From positions 1 through 64,000 of the forward strand of contig NZ_BCWQ01000019.1 in assembly GCF_001592285.1 (NCBI RefSeq): DNA of 64,000 nt. Reading direction: 5' to 3'. A program made the position numbers and the translations under genes. This document shows, piece by piece, positions 7,943 through 15,827 of this stretch. The stretch's first letter is position 1. Each line of letters opens with the position of its first letter. The notes beneath the pieces are model-generated. The model made no database searches. It was not told where the DNA came from and saw only the letters and a program-made list of their open reading frames with translations. This DNA comes from Hydrogenophaga pseudoflava NBRC 102511 (GTDB lineage: Bacteria; Pseudomonadota; Gammaproteobacteria; Burkholderiales; Burkholderiaceae_C).

Positions 7943-8173
7943 CTAGTGAGCCACAGTGGGCCGAGTCTGGCTCCAAGAATCAATGTCAGCTCTTCGCCAA
8001 GCCACGGCGCGCGAAGCGAGCCGCACTGGGTTCGGAAACTCATGGCTCGCCATCAAACGATAAATCGTTGATCGACCAAGGCCGGTGATCTTCATGACGG
8101 CGCGCATGCGTAGGAGCGCGGCCGTAGGAGGGGCGCTTTGGTCTTGAGGGGGATTGATGTTGTGGTGCTGCAC
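7943..8173 (-). CDS. AlpA-family helix-turn-helix regulator
   Basis: A 76-residue DNA-binding protein of the AlpA/MerR-like excisionase-regulator family. The core reads LLRMRAVMKITGLGRSTIYR, then LMASHEFPNPVRLASRAVAW, then RRADIDSWSQ, the standard winged-HTH pattern of this family. Members regulate integrase genes or act as excision factors in prophages and integrative elements. The start is taken as the GTG at 8173, which has GGGAG eight bases upstream. Longer in-frame starts lack a Shine-Dalgarno and add non-conserved sequence. It marks the right-hand part of the mobile region, though no integrase lies in this window. Confidence 0.85.
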   Translation of the reverse strand: MQHHNINPPQDQSAPPTAALLRMRAVMKITGLGRSTIYRLMASHEFPNPVRLASRAVAWRRADIDSWSQTRPTVAH

Positions 8174-8313
8174 GGTGCGTCTCCCGGTAGAAGCAACACC
8201 TACACTGTGAGAGCAAAGGGTTTCAGTCCCAATGCTGGATTCAGGCTCAAATCGTGCATCAGTGATCCAACGATCAGCGTGCACCGAGCAGGTCCGAGCA
8301 AAGAAGGTTGTGA

Positions 8314-8376
8314 TACCGTCATCCACCCATACAGTACCGTCTTCTCCCTCCGGTGAGAGCATCCGATACCGTCATC
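8314..8376. repeat. Three TACCGTC repeats upstream of the AlpA-like gene
   Basis: TACCGTC occurs at 8314-8320, 8335-8341 and 8367-8373. The first and third lie within an identical 12-mer, GATACCGTCATC (8312-8323 and 8365-8376). They lie 140-200 bases upstream of the leftward AlpA-like gene in a gap of more than 400 bases (8174-8583) without a supported gene. They could be regulator or excisionase binding sites, or arm-type sites at an element end. Confidence 0.5.
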
Positions 8377-8583
8377 GCGCCACAGAACATGCCACTTTCG
8401 CATTCCAATCGCTGCGGCGAACCATCAACGAATGAGTCCGAGAGCGATGAGCCTCGTGATGGGCTCCAGAATGCGACGGTAGATCTGTCGGTATCGAGCC
8501 CGTTCGCGGCTGTCACGCAACTCGCTTTCCCTCTGAGTCGCGACCAGCTATTGACAATAGAGTGGGAATGATGCCGATACAGC

Positions 8584-8603
8584 TACTGTAAAAATATACA
8601 GTA
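8584..8603. promoter_or_regulatory. LexA (SOS) box
   Basis: TACTGTAAAAATATACAGTA contains CTGT-N8-ACAG with an extended TA flank on each side, a perfect dyad that matches the LexA consensus of beta- and gammaproteobacteria. It includes a possible -10 element (TATACA, 8595-8600) and lies 47 bases upstream of the 2H phosphoesterase start. A LexA repressor there would block transcription until DNA damage. A TTGACA at 8551-8556 has no well-spaced -10. Confidence 0.8.
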
Positions 8604-8650
8604 ATTGTGCAGAATGGTACCCCCGCAATCGCAGCCCAAGGAGGTGTTGC

Positions 8651-9226
8651 ATGGGTATCCGCCATGATCTTTACTACATGCTGCACCTGCCTTGGGCCGT
8701 CGCACAGGACATTGACCGGTTGTACCAGTTGTTGAACCGCTCGTACCACGGACCTTCCAAGCCCATGGCCGCTGAGCGGCTGCACACCACACTGGTGCCT
8801 CTGGGGTCGTACGAAGACCGCATTCCTCCCGAAATCCTGGCGCTTGTCTTGCGTGTGGGCCCGCAGCTGGACGCGGCGCCATTCCGCGTCTGTTTTGACA
8901 CCGTGCAGTCGCGCGGCCCTCAGCGTGAGGTCGGCACTGTCGAGCTGGCAGGTCACGGTGTCGGCGTTCGGCCCTTGTTCCTTCTGCGACGGCAACTGGT
9001 CACGGCCTTGCGCTCGCTCGGATGGCCCGAGGCTTGGATACGGCCCAGCTTTTATCCACACATCACGCTGGACTACGGGCGGGCGCCGGTCGGTTCCCAG
9101 CGAATCACCCCTCTGGCCTGGGACGTGACCGAAGTGCGGCTTGTCGACAGTCTCTATGGGCAGGGGCTCCATGAGGTGCTGGCAAGCTGGCCCCTGCAGG
9201 ACCGGCAGCCGTCGCTGTTCGATTGA
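8651..9226 (+). CDS. 2H phosphoesterase, 2'-5' RNA ligase family
   Basis: A 191-residue protein with the two HxT motifs of the 2H phosphoesterase fold: H45-T-T47 (LHTTLVPLG) and H137-I-T139 (HITLDYG). These enzymes act on 2',3'-cyclic phosphates or 2'-5' linkages in RNA or nucleotides. The substrate here is unknown. The extreme C terminus is RQPSLFD, which resembles the bacterial sliding-clamp binding pentapeptide (QxSLF). AAGGAGG lies seven bases before the ATG. A consensus LexA box upstream suggests damage-inducible expression. First gene of a likely operon with the tadA fusion and ldcA. Confidence 0.85.
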   Translation: MGIRHDLYYMLHLPWAVAQDIDRLYQLLNRSYHGPSKPMAAERLHTTLVPLGSYEDRIPPEILALVLRVGPQLDAAPFRVCFDTVQSRGPQREVGTVELAGHGVGVRPLFLLRRQLVTALRSLGWPEAWIRPSFYPHITLDYGRAPVGSQRITPLAWDVTEVRLVDSLYGQGLHEVLASWPLQDRQPSLFD

Positions 9227-9260
9227 CGATGGCACCCAAAGGGTGCGGGACAATGACGGC

Positions 9261-10658
9261 ATGAACGACGCCGAGTACATGGGCCTGGCCCTGAAAGAAG
9301 CCCAGGCCGCTCGCGCCGCGGGCGAGGTGCCGGTCGGTGCGGTGATCGTGCACCAGGGCAGGGTGGTGGGCGTCGGGCGCAACGCGCCCATCGCTGCGCA
9401 CGACCCGACAGCCCATGCAGAAATCGTCGCCCTTCGCGCGGCAGCGCAGACCCTGGGCAACTACCGGCTCGACGACTGCGAGTTGTTCGTGACGCTGGAG
9501 CCATGCGCCATGTGCAGCGGCGCGCTGCTGCATTCGCGCCTGCGGCGGGTGGTCTTCGGTGCACATGATCCGAAGACCGGTGCAGCCGGCTCGGTGGTGG
9601 ACCTGTTCGGTCAGGCTCAGCTGAACCACCACACCCAGGTCTTGGGCGGTGTGCGGGCCGACGAGTGCGGCAGCATGCTCAGCGATTTCTTCAGGTCCCG
9701 CCGTGACCAGCAGCGTCGCGAGGGCCAGCCTCTGCGAGACGACGCGCTGCGCACGCCCGAACGCCGTTTCGACGGTTTGCCGGGATACCCCTGGTCGCCG
9801 CACTACCTGAGCGATCTCCCGTCGCTGGGCGGCCTTCGCCTGCACTACCTGGACGAAGGGCCGTCGGACGCGCCGCGCACCTGGCTGTGCCTGCACGGCA
9901 ACCCGGCGTGGAGCTATCTCTACCGCAAAATGATTCCAGTCTTCACCGAGGCGGGAGATCGTGTGGTGGCGCCCGACCTGATCGGCTTTGGCAAGAGCGA
10001 TAAACCCAAGAAGGACGCGTTCCACCGTTTCAACTGGCACCGCAACGTGCTGCTCGAGTTCGTTGATCGGCTGGACCTGGGCAACGTGGTGCTGGTGGTG
10101 CAGGACTGGGGTGGGCTGCTCGGGTTGACCTTGCCGATGGCCTCACCGGGGCGCTACGCCGGCCTGCTCGTCATGAACACCCTGCTGGCCACTGGCGGCG
10201 AGACACTGTCTCCGGGGTTCTTGGCGTGGCGCAAGATGTGCGCAGAGAAGCCGCTGTACGACGTCGGCCGCCTGCTCGCGCGCGGCAACCCGCACCTGGA
10301 TGCCGCCGAATGCGAGGCGTACAACGCGCCGTTTCCCGACGCGGGCCATCGCGCCGCACTGCGCGCCTTTCCGAATCTGGTGCCGGAGCACGCCGAAGAC
10401 GAAGGCGCAGCCATATCCCGCGAGGCCCTGCTGTTCTGGCGAGATCGCTGGCAGGGCCGGACGCTGATGGTGGTCGGAGCACGCGACCCCGTGTTGGGTG
10501 AGCCTGTCATGCAAGCCCTGGCACGCAACATCCGGGGCTGCCCGCCACCTTGGCTGATTTCCGACGCAGGGCACTTCGTTCCCGAGCGGGGCGAGCAGAT
10601 TGCACGCGCGGCCTGTCAACACTTTTCCAACTATCCCGTTTCTTTCAACGAGCCATGA
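9261..10658 (+). CDS. tadA: TadA tRNA adenosine deaminase fused to haloalkane dehalogenase-like hydrolase
   Basis: A 465-residue two-domain protein. Residues 1-155 are TadA, which converts A34 to inosine in tRNA-Arg(ACG). The zinc site and proton-shuttle glutamate are intact (H52, E54, C82, C85 in HAE and PCAMC). After a short linker, residues about 165-465 form an alpha/beta hydrolase of the haloalkane dehalogenase type. It shows the HGNPAWSYLYR oxyanion motif, nucleophile D282 in QDWGG, probable acid D409 and H438 in DAGHFVPE. No stop or frameshift separates the halves. The start is the ATG aligned with other TadA proteins. It ends with an ATGA overlap to ldcA. Confidence 0.93.
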   Translation: MNDAEYMGLALKEAQAARAAGEVPVGAVIVHQGRVVGVGRNAPIAAHDPTAHAEIVALRAAAQTLGNYRLDDCELFVTLEPCAMCSGALLHSRLRRVVFGAHDPKTGAAGSVVDLFGQAQLNHHTQVLGGVRADECGSMLSDFFRSRRDQQRREGQPLRDDALRTPERRFDGLPGYPWSPHYLSDLPSLGGLRLHYLDEGPSDAPRTWLCLHGNPAWSYLYRKMIPVFTEAGDRVVAPDLIGFGKSDKPKKDAFHRFNWHRNVLLEFVDRLDLGNVVLVVQDWGGLLGLTLPMASPGRYAGLLVMNTLLATGGETLSPGFLAWRKMCAEKPLYDVGRLLARGNPHLDAAECEAYNAPFPDAGHRAALRAFPNLVPEHAEDEGAAISREALLFWRDRWQGRTLMVVGARDPVLGEPVMQALARNIRGCPPPWLISDAGHFVPERGEQIARAACQHFSNYPVSFNEP

Positions 10659-11584
10659 GCCACATCTACATCTACTCTCCTTCCAGCGCCGTGCGCGACA
10701 AGGCCGCCTTCCGGCGCGGGGTGAAACGGCTGCAGCAACTCGGCCACGAGGTCGAGATCGACGAGGCTGCGCTCAGCAGCCACATGCGGTTTGCGGGCGA
10801 CGACGCCACCCGCATCGCGGCCATCGGCCGTGCAGCGGCCAGCGGTGCCGACGTGGCGTTGATTTCACGCGGCGGATATGGCCTCACGCGCCTTCTGCCC
10901 GAACTGCCCTACAAACAGCTCGCGAAAGGCATCGGCAAGGGCACGCAGTTTGTGGGCCTGAGCGACTTCACCGCGCTGCAATGCGCGCTGCTGGCCAAGA
11001 CGGGCGCCGTGACCTGGGCGGGCCCGGCACTGGGGGAGGACTTTGGCGCCGAAGAGCCTGACGACATCATGGAAGCCTGCTTTGACGACCTGCTCGACGG
11101 GCACGGCGAGGGCGCGGGCTGGGTGCTGCCCAAAAAGGACCTGCCTTGTCTGCCCACGACCGCCAGGGAAGAAGCCCCGTCGCTGCACCTTCACAAGGCC
11201 CAGCTGTGGGGCGGCAACCTGTCGGTGCTGTGTTCATTGGTCGGCACGCCCTGGTTGCCCGATGTGAAGGGCGGCGTGCTGTTTCTGGAGGATGTCAACG
11301 AGCATCCCTACCGCATCGAACGACAGCTGACGCAACTGTTGCATGCGGGCATCCTGGGACGTCAGAAGCTGATCGTGCTGGGCAGTTTCAACCGCTTCAA
11401 GCCGGTTCCACACGACCGCGGGTTCAAGCTGCAGACGGTGGTCGACTGGCTTCGGAGTCAGACCCGGACGCCTGTGCTGACGGGCCTGCCGTTCGGGCAC
11501 GTTCCCACCAAGGTGTTGTTGCCGGTGGGCCGGGACGTGGAGGTGATGGTGCAGGGGCGCGAGGCGCTGATGTTCTGGGGATGA
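10655..11584 (+). CDS. ldcA: LD-carboxypeptidase (S66 family)
   Basis: A 309-residue cytoplasmic peptidase of family S66 that removes the terminal D-Ala from recycled murein tetrapeptides. The Ser-Glu-His triad is recognisable: S103 in GLSDFTAL, E212 in LFLEDVNEHPYRIER, H282 in PFGH. A family-typical SRGGYGLTRLLP precedes the nucleophile. MccF-type immunity peptidases share the fold, but the length and context favour LdcA. The start overlaps the previous stop (ATGA), indicating coupling to the tadA fusion gene. Confidence 0.9.
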   Translation: MSHIYIYSPSSAVRDKAAFRRGVKRLQQLGHEVEIDEAALSSHMRFAGDDATRIAAIGRAAASGADVALISRGGYGLTRLLPELPYKQLAKGIGKGTQFVGLSDFTALQCALLAKTGAVTWAGPALGEDFGAEEPDDIMEACFDDLLDGHGEGAGWVLPKKDLPCLPTTAREEAPSLHLHKAQLWGGNLSVLCSLVGTPWLPDVKGGVLFLEDVNEHPYRIERQLTQLLHAGILGRQKLIVLGSFNRFKPVPHDRGFKLQTVVDWLRSQTRTPVLTGLPFGHVPTKVLLPVGRDVEVMVQGREALMFWG

Positions 11585-11603
11585 GCTTGGGCTCGCAAAC
11601 GCC

Positions 11604-11948
11604 TCAGCGTGCCGAGCGGGTTGATTCCAGGAGACCTTTGGGCAGGAGGCCATTGAACACCGGGGTCACGCTGCGGACCAGATCGACCGCCCGTGCCTCG
11701 CCATGAAGACGGCTGAGTACGGCCACCATCTCGGCCCGGGCATACCAGAGCGCTTGCACATCGTGCACATACATGAGGCGGTGTTTGAGCCTGGGATTGG
11801 CCTGGGCCCCTGCTTCACCCAGAACAGACAGCATTGCCTGGCGGACCGGCTCGAGCGACTCCGGTGCATGCTTGCGCACCTCGGTGCCCAGCAAGGCGGA
11901 GATGCTGTGGCGAATGGTGGGTTTGATCCAGCGCATTTGCGATCCCAA
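11604..11948 (-). CDS. Conserved-looking hypothetical protein
   Basis: A 114-residue, largely helical, soluble protein convergent with ldcA (19 bases between stops). Several segments have real-protein character (IKPTIRHSISALLGTEVRKH, then KHRLMYVHDVQALWYAR). There is no signal peptide or membrane segment and no catalytic motif that I recognise. A second in-frame ATG four codons downstream (MRWIKPT) is equally possible. Function unknown. Confidence 0.6.
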   Translation of the reverse strand: MGSQMRWIKPTIRHSISALLGTEVRKHAPESLEPVRQAMLSVLGEAGAQANPRLKHRLMYVHDVQALWYARAEMVAVLSRLHGEARAVDLVRSVTPVFNGLLPKGLLESTRSAR

Positions 11949-12318
11949 CGATATGAAGTTATGGGGGCAGGATACGTCCGGGGAGCCCCTCGGGCAAGGC
12001 CTTGAGCTTGAGGAAAGTCAAGAAAACAACAGCCAAATCAAGCGGTTAGAAAGACTGTTTAAGATATTGCGTGTACAGGTCTGGTGACGATGCCAGTAAT
12101 TGCCCCGGAAAGTGTTCAATGACGGCCGGTTCGTTTAGGTCCTTTGGGCTCAGCCATGTGGAAACGTCCAACAGCGGTCCTGGGTCACGTCATTTCTGGT
12201 GCTCAAATGTCTGGATGTGTGATAAACCACACACCTTGTTACCATCCACCAGCTTGTCCTTGCTTCGGTTGACACCACCAGCACCCGGCCTCGCCCAGGC
12301 CGATTTCTACTATTTTTC
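11949..12318. other. Intergenic stretch, no supported gene
   Basis: This gap between divergent genes contains a relatively AT-rich patch (about 12005-12070) and a weakly coding-like open frame whose translation has no protein-family character. A TTGACA hexamer at 12269-12274 has no well-spaced -10, so no promoter is claimed. It presumably holds the promoters for the divergent genes at 11948 and 12319. Confidence 0.4.
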
Positions 12319-13263
12319 ATGGCCGAACTGACGATTGCCTTCGTGGACCTGACCGGCAGCGTCTCCGTGTTTGAAACACTGGGCAACGACCGCGCCGCCA
12401 AGGCGGTGACCAAGCTGACCCAGTGGATCGGGGCCATGGGTCTGGAACACAACGGCAAGGTCGTCAAGATGCTGGGCGACGGCGTTCTGCTCTCGTTCAC
12501 CAACAACCGGCTTGCTGTCGAGTGCATGAGCACCATTCAGCAGGAGCACTCTCAACGGGTGGCCCAGTGGCCCAACCGGCTCAAGCTGATGATGCAGATC
12601 GGCATGGCGCGCGGGCAGGTGGTGCAGGTCGACGGCGATTGCTTCGGCGATGCGGTCAACGTGGCGTCGCGTCTGAGCGATCTGGCAGGGCCGGAGCAGA
12701 TCCTGGTCAACGACCTGGTGATTCGCAAGCTGGGCAAGGGGCACAACGTGCGCAGCCGCAGCCTCGGGCCGATCCGGATCAAGGGGCGCGTGGAGCCAAC
12801 AGAGGTCTTCCGCATCGAGTGGCAGACCGAGATGCTGTCGGAGTTCCTGACGCTTCCGGCCGACCTGCACGCCCTGAGAAAAAGCACCGAATCGGTGTTC
12901 GGGGGCATCGAGCTGGGCTGGCTGGACACCAGCCAGTCTTTCAATCTCACGGACTTACCGTTGAAGATCGGCCGGGTGCCCGAGGCCGATTTTGTGGTGA
13001 ACGATCCGCGGGTCTCCCGGATGCATGCTTCCATCGACATCCGCTCGGGCAACTACCTTCTTGAAGACACCAGCAGCTACGGCACCTGGGTTCGTTTTGC
13101 CGGCACGGACAATGCCATTGCATTGAGGCGGCAGGAGTGCCTGCTGCACAGCGATGGCGAGTTCTCGATGGGTGCACCCTTCACGGACATCAGTGCACCC
13201 ACGGTGAGTTTCCGCCTGGTGGATGGCCAGATGGTGCTCGGGCACGGTCGCACGCGCGTCTGA
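12319..13263 (+). CDS. Class III adenylate/guanylate cyclase with C-terminal FHA domain
   Basis: A 314-residue protein. Residues 1-175 are a class III nucleotide cyclase domain with metal-binding aspartates D10 (AFVDLTGS) and D54 (KMLGDGVLLSF). K50 sits at the purine-selecting position, and the transition-state Asn/Arg are in FGDAVNVASRL. Residues about 200-310 form an FHA phosphothreonine-binding domain (KIGRVPEADF, then DPRVSRMHASI, then SSYGTW). There is no membrane segment, so it is cytoplasmic. All key catalytic residues are present, so cAMP synthesis is plausible, with activity or localisation steered by binding a phosphorylated partner. Adenylate rather than guanylate specificity is an inference. 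Confidence 0.88.
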   Translation: MAELTIAFVDLTGSVSVFETLGNDRAAKAVTKLTQWIGAMGLEHNGKVVKMLGDGVLLSFTNNRLAVECMSTIQQEHSQRVAQWPNRLKLMMQIGMARGQVVQVDGDCFGDAVNVASRLSDLAGPEQILVNDLVIRKLGKGHNVRSRSLGPIRIKGRVEPTEVFRIEWQTEMLSEFLTLPADLHALRKSTESVFGGIELGWLDTSQSFNLTDLPLKIGRVPEADFVVNDPRVSRMHASIDIRSGNYLLEDTSSYGTWVRFAGTDNAIALRRQECLLHSDGEFSMGAPFTDISAPTVSFRLVDGQMVLGHGRTRV

Positions 13264-13330
13264 GCCAGTCGCACGTCCGATGCACGAGCGGCACGACGCC
13301 GCTACCATCGCTCCAGCCTTGGAGGTGCTG

Positions 13331-15814
13331 ATGCGCTGGTTGACCCGTTTTTTCTTTCTGTTGCTGCTGCTGATCCTGCTCGGAGCAGTGGCGTTGTCGA
13401 TCTATGCCTGGCGCAGCCAGCCCCAGACGGATGGGGATCTGAGCCTGCCTGGGTTGCGCGGTGCCGTGCAGGTGCAACGCGACGGCAGCGATGTGGCGCA
13501 CATTCTGGCCACCGACCCGCGGGACGCCTGGATGGCGATGGGTTATGTGCACGCGCAGGAACGCGGATGGCAGCTGGAGTTCAACCGCCGCCTGATGCGA
13601 GGACAGCTGTCCGAGGTGTTTGGCCGCTCCACGCTGGAGACCGACCTGCTCATGCGCACGCTGGGCATCCGGCAGGCGGCCCAGGCGCAACTTGCTGGTA
13701 TGAGCGAAGAGGGGCGTGCAGCGCTGAAGGCCTACAGCGACGGCGTGAACGCGTTCTTTGCTGGCCGCCAGCAAGCGCTGTCGCCCGAGTTCCAGATCCT
13801 GCGCATCGACCCACGGGAAGAGGCGGCCGCCGGCCGCTACTGGGAGCCCGAAGACAGCGCTGGCTGGGCCCTGATGATGGCGCTGGACCTGGGCGGCAAC
13901 TGGGGCAACGAGCTGGCCCGGCTGTCCGCGCTGCAGGTGCTGGACACCCCGTCCCTGTGGCAGCTGTTTCCGCCCTATCCGGGCGAAGCACCCGCAGCGT
14001 CGGCCGATCTGGCGGAGCTGTACCGTGTCATGCGCGTGTTTCCGGCTGCTGATGGCAAACAGTCGCGCGCCATCGAGAGCAGTCCTGCAGCGGATGCCCT
14101 GGCACAGGGGGTGATCGAGTGGACCCGCTCCCTTGGAGAAGTGGAGGGCAAGGGCTCGAACAACTGGGTGGTGTCGGGCGCGCGCAGCGCCAGCGGCAAG
14201 CCGCTGCTGGCCAACGACCCGCACCTGGGCCTGAGCGCGCCGGCGATCTGGTACTTCGCCCGCCTGCAGGCGCCCGACGTGCCCGGACTCAAGGGCATGG
14301 ATGTGATCGGGGCCACCCTGCCGGGCACACCGTTCGTGGTGCTCGGGCGCACACCCGAGGTGGCCTGGGGCTTCACCAACACCGGCCCCGATGTGCAAGA
14401 CCTGTACCTGGAGCAGCTGGACCCCAGCGACCCGACCCGCTATCGCCTCCCGGCACCCGCGGGGCAGGAAGCCTGGGCGCGCTTTGACGAGCGCGTCGAA
14501 ACCATCCGCGTCAAGGGCGAGCCCGACGTGGTGCACACGGTGCGCAGCAGCCGACACGGCCCCGTGCTCAGCGATGCACCGGGTCGTGCGCGTGACCTCA
14601 TCGACACCGAGCGCTTCGCGCTGTCGCTGCGCTGGACCGCGCTGGAGGCGGACAACCGCAATGTGGAGGCCACCCTGGCCTCCAACCGCGCGCGCTCGGT
14701 TGACGATTTGCTGGAGGCGTACCGCCACTTTCACGCACCGATGCAGAACGCGGTGATGGCCGACCGCAGTGGCCGCATCCTGTTCAAGGCAGTGGGCAAG
14801 GTGCCCCTGCGGTCGCCGGACAACCGCATCCGCGGTGTGGCTCCCTCGCCGGGCTGGGACGCCCGCTACGACTGGACGGGCTACCTGCCTTACGAAGACA
14901 CCCCGCAGGACGACGGCGCCAAGGGCTGGATTGCCACCGCCAATCAGCGCATCCATGCGGCCGACTACCCGCATTTCCTGACCCAGGACTGGGCGGCGCC
15001 GTACCGCCAGGAACGCATCGAGGCCCTGCTGGCTCAGTCGGAGAAGCACGACGCGGCCAGCTTCCGCGCCATGCACGGCGATCTGCATTCGGAGGCGACG
15101 CTGCGCCTGCTGCCCCACCTGAGCAAGACCGCGTCCAGCCACCCGCTCGCCGCTGCGGCGCTGGCTTCGCTCAAGGACTTCAACGGCGGCATGTCTGCCG
15201 ATGCGGCTGCGCCGCTGGTCTACAGCTTCTGGATCGACGAGTTCACGCGCGGTGTGGTGGGCCAGCGCCTGGGCGTGGAGCGGTTCGAAAAGCTCTATGG
15301 CAAGCGCCTGTTCCGCAACGCGGTCGAGGGGATTCTGGAGCGCGACGACCACGACTGGTGTGGCCCGCAGGGCTGCGCTGCGGCCAGCACGGCGGCGCTG
15401 GACCGGGCACTGGACCGCATCAGTGCGCAGCAGGGAAGGGATGTGTCGCGCTGGCGCTGGGGTACGGCCCACCCGGCGATTTCCGTGCACCGTCCGTTCA
15501 GCAACGTCGGTGCGCTGGCACCCATGTTCGAGGTGCGAAAGGAAACGGGCGGTGACCCATTCACCGTGAACGTCGGCCAGTACCACCTGGACAAGGCCGA
15601 TGCGCCGTTTGCCAACCGGCATGCCGCCAGCCTGCGCGCCATCTACGACCTGGCGGAGCCGGAGAACTCGCTGTTCATCTACCAGACGGGGCAGAGCGGC
15701 AACGCGCTTTCCAGCCGTTACCGCGACATGAGCGACGCCTGGGCTGCCGTGGAATACCGGCCGCTGCAAATGGCGCCCACGCAGTGGCGCAGCCGCCTGG
15801 AGCTCAAGCCCTGA
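13331..15814 (+). CDS. Penicillin acylase family protein (S45, Ntn-hydrolase)
   Basis: An 827-residue precursor with an N-terminal basic-hydrophobic segment (MRWLTRFFFLLLLLILLGAV) that is a signal peptide or membrane anchor, so it acts in the periplasm. The autocatalytic cleavage site is in KGSNNWVVSG, with S276 becoming the N-terminal nucleophile of the large chain. The NDPHLGLSAPAIWYF and GFTNTGPDVQD stretches are family hallmarks. Such enzymes hydrolyse amide bonds of penicillins, acyl-homoserine lactones or other N-acyl compounds. The substrate here cannot be read from sequence. GGAGG lies just upstream of the chosen ATG at 13331. Confidence 0.92.
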   Translation: MRWLTRFFFLLLLLILLGAVALSIYAWRSQPQTDGDLSLPGLRGAVQVQRDGSDVAHILATDPRDAWMAMGYVHAQERGWQLEFNRRLMRGQLSEVFGRSTLETDLLMRTLGIRQAAQAQLAGMSEEGRAALKAYSDGVNAFFAGRQQALSPEFQILRIDPREEAAAGRYWEPEDSAGWALMMALDLGGNWGNELARLSALQVLDTPSLWQLFPPYPGEAPAASADLAELYRVMRVFPAADGKQSRAIESSPAADALAQGVIEWTRSLGEVEGKGSNNWVVSGARSASGKPLLANDPHLGLSAPAIWYFARLQAPDVPGLKGMDVIGATLPGTPFVVLGRTPEVAWGFTNTGPDVQDLYLEQLDPSDPTRYRLPAPAGQEAWARFDERVETIRVKGEPDVVHTVRSSRHGPVLSDAPGRARDLIDTERFALSLRWTALEADNRNVEATLASNRARSVDDLLEAYRHFHAPMQNAVMADRSGRILFKAVGKVPLRSPDNRIRGVAPSPGWDARYDWTGYLPYEDTPQDDGAKGWIATANQRIHAADYPHFLTQDWAAPYRQERIEALLAQSEKHDAASFRAMHGDLHSEATLRLLPHLSKTASSHPLAAAALASLKDFNGGMSADAAAPLVYSFWIDEFTRGVVGQRLGVERFEKLYGKRLFRNAVEGILERDDHDWCGPQGCAAASTAALDRALDRISAQQGRDVSRWRWGTAHPAISVHRPFSNVGALAPMFEVRKETGGDPFTVNVGQYHLDKADAPFANRHAASLRAIYDLAEPENSLFIYQTGQSGNALSSRYRDMSDAWAAVEYRPLQMAPTQWRSRLELKP

Positions 15815-15827
15815 TCGCCGCCAGGCG

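Noticed and set aside
1-8583. A complete integrative element with both ends
   Set aside because: No integrase, tRNA target or repeated att sequence was found in the window. Only part of an element can be supported.
12269-12318. A sigma-70 promoter for the cyclase-FHA gene starting with TTGACA at 12269
   Set aside because: No acceptable -10 hexamer occurs at 16-18 bases spacing.
12071-12331. An 86-codon open frame upstream of the cyclase gene
   Set aside because: No ribosome-binding site or family character, and it overlaps the real start region.
13190-15769. Open frame of 859 codons on the minus strand opposite the penicillin acylase
   Set aside because: It mirrors the codon structure of the real gene in a GC-rich genome. 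Its translation is His/Arg/Gln/Val-rich with no domain, and it has no ribosome-binding site.
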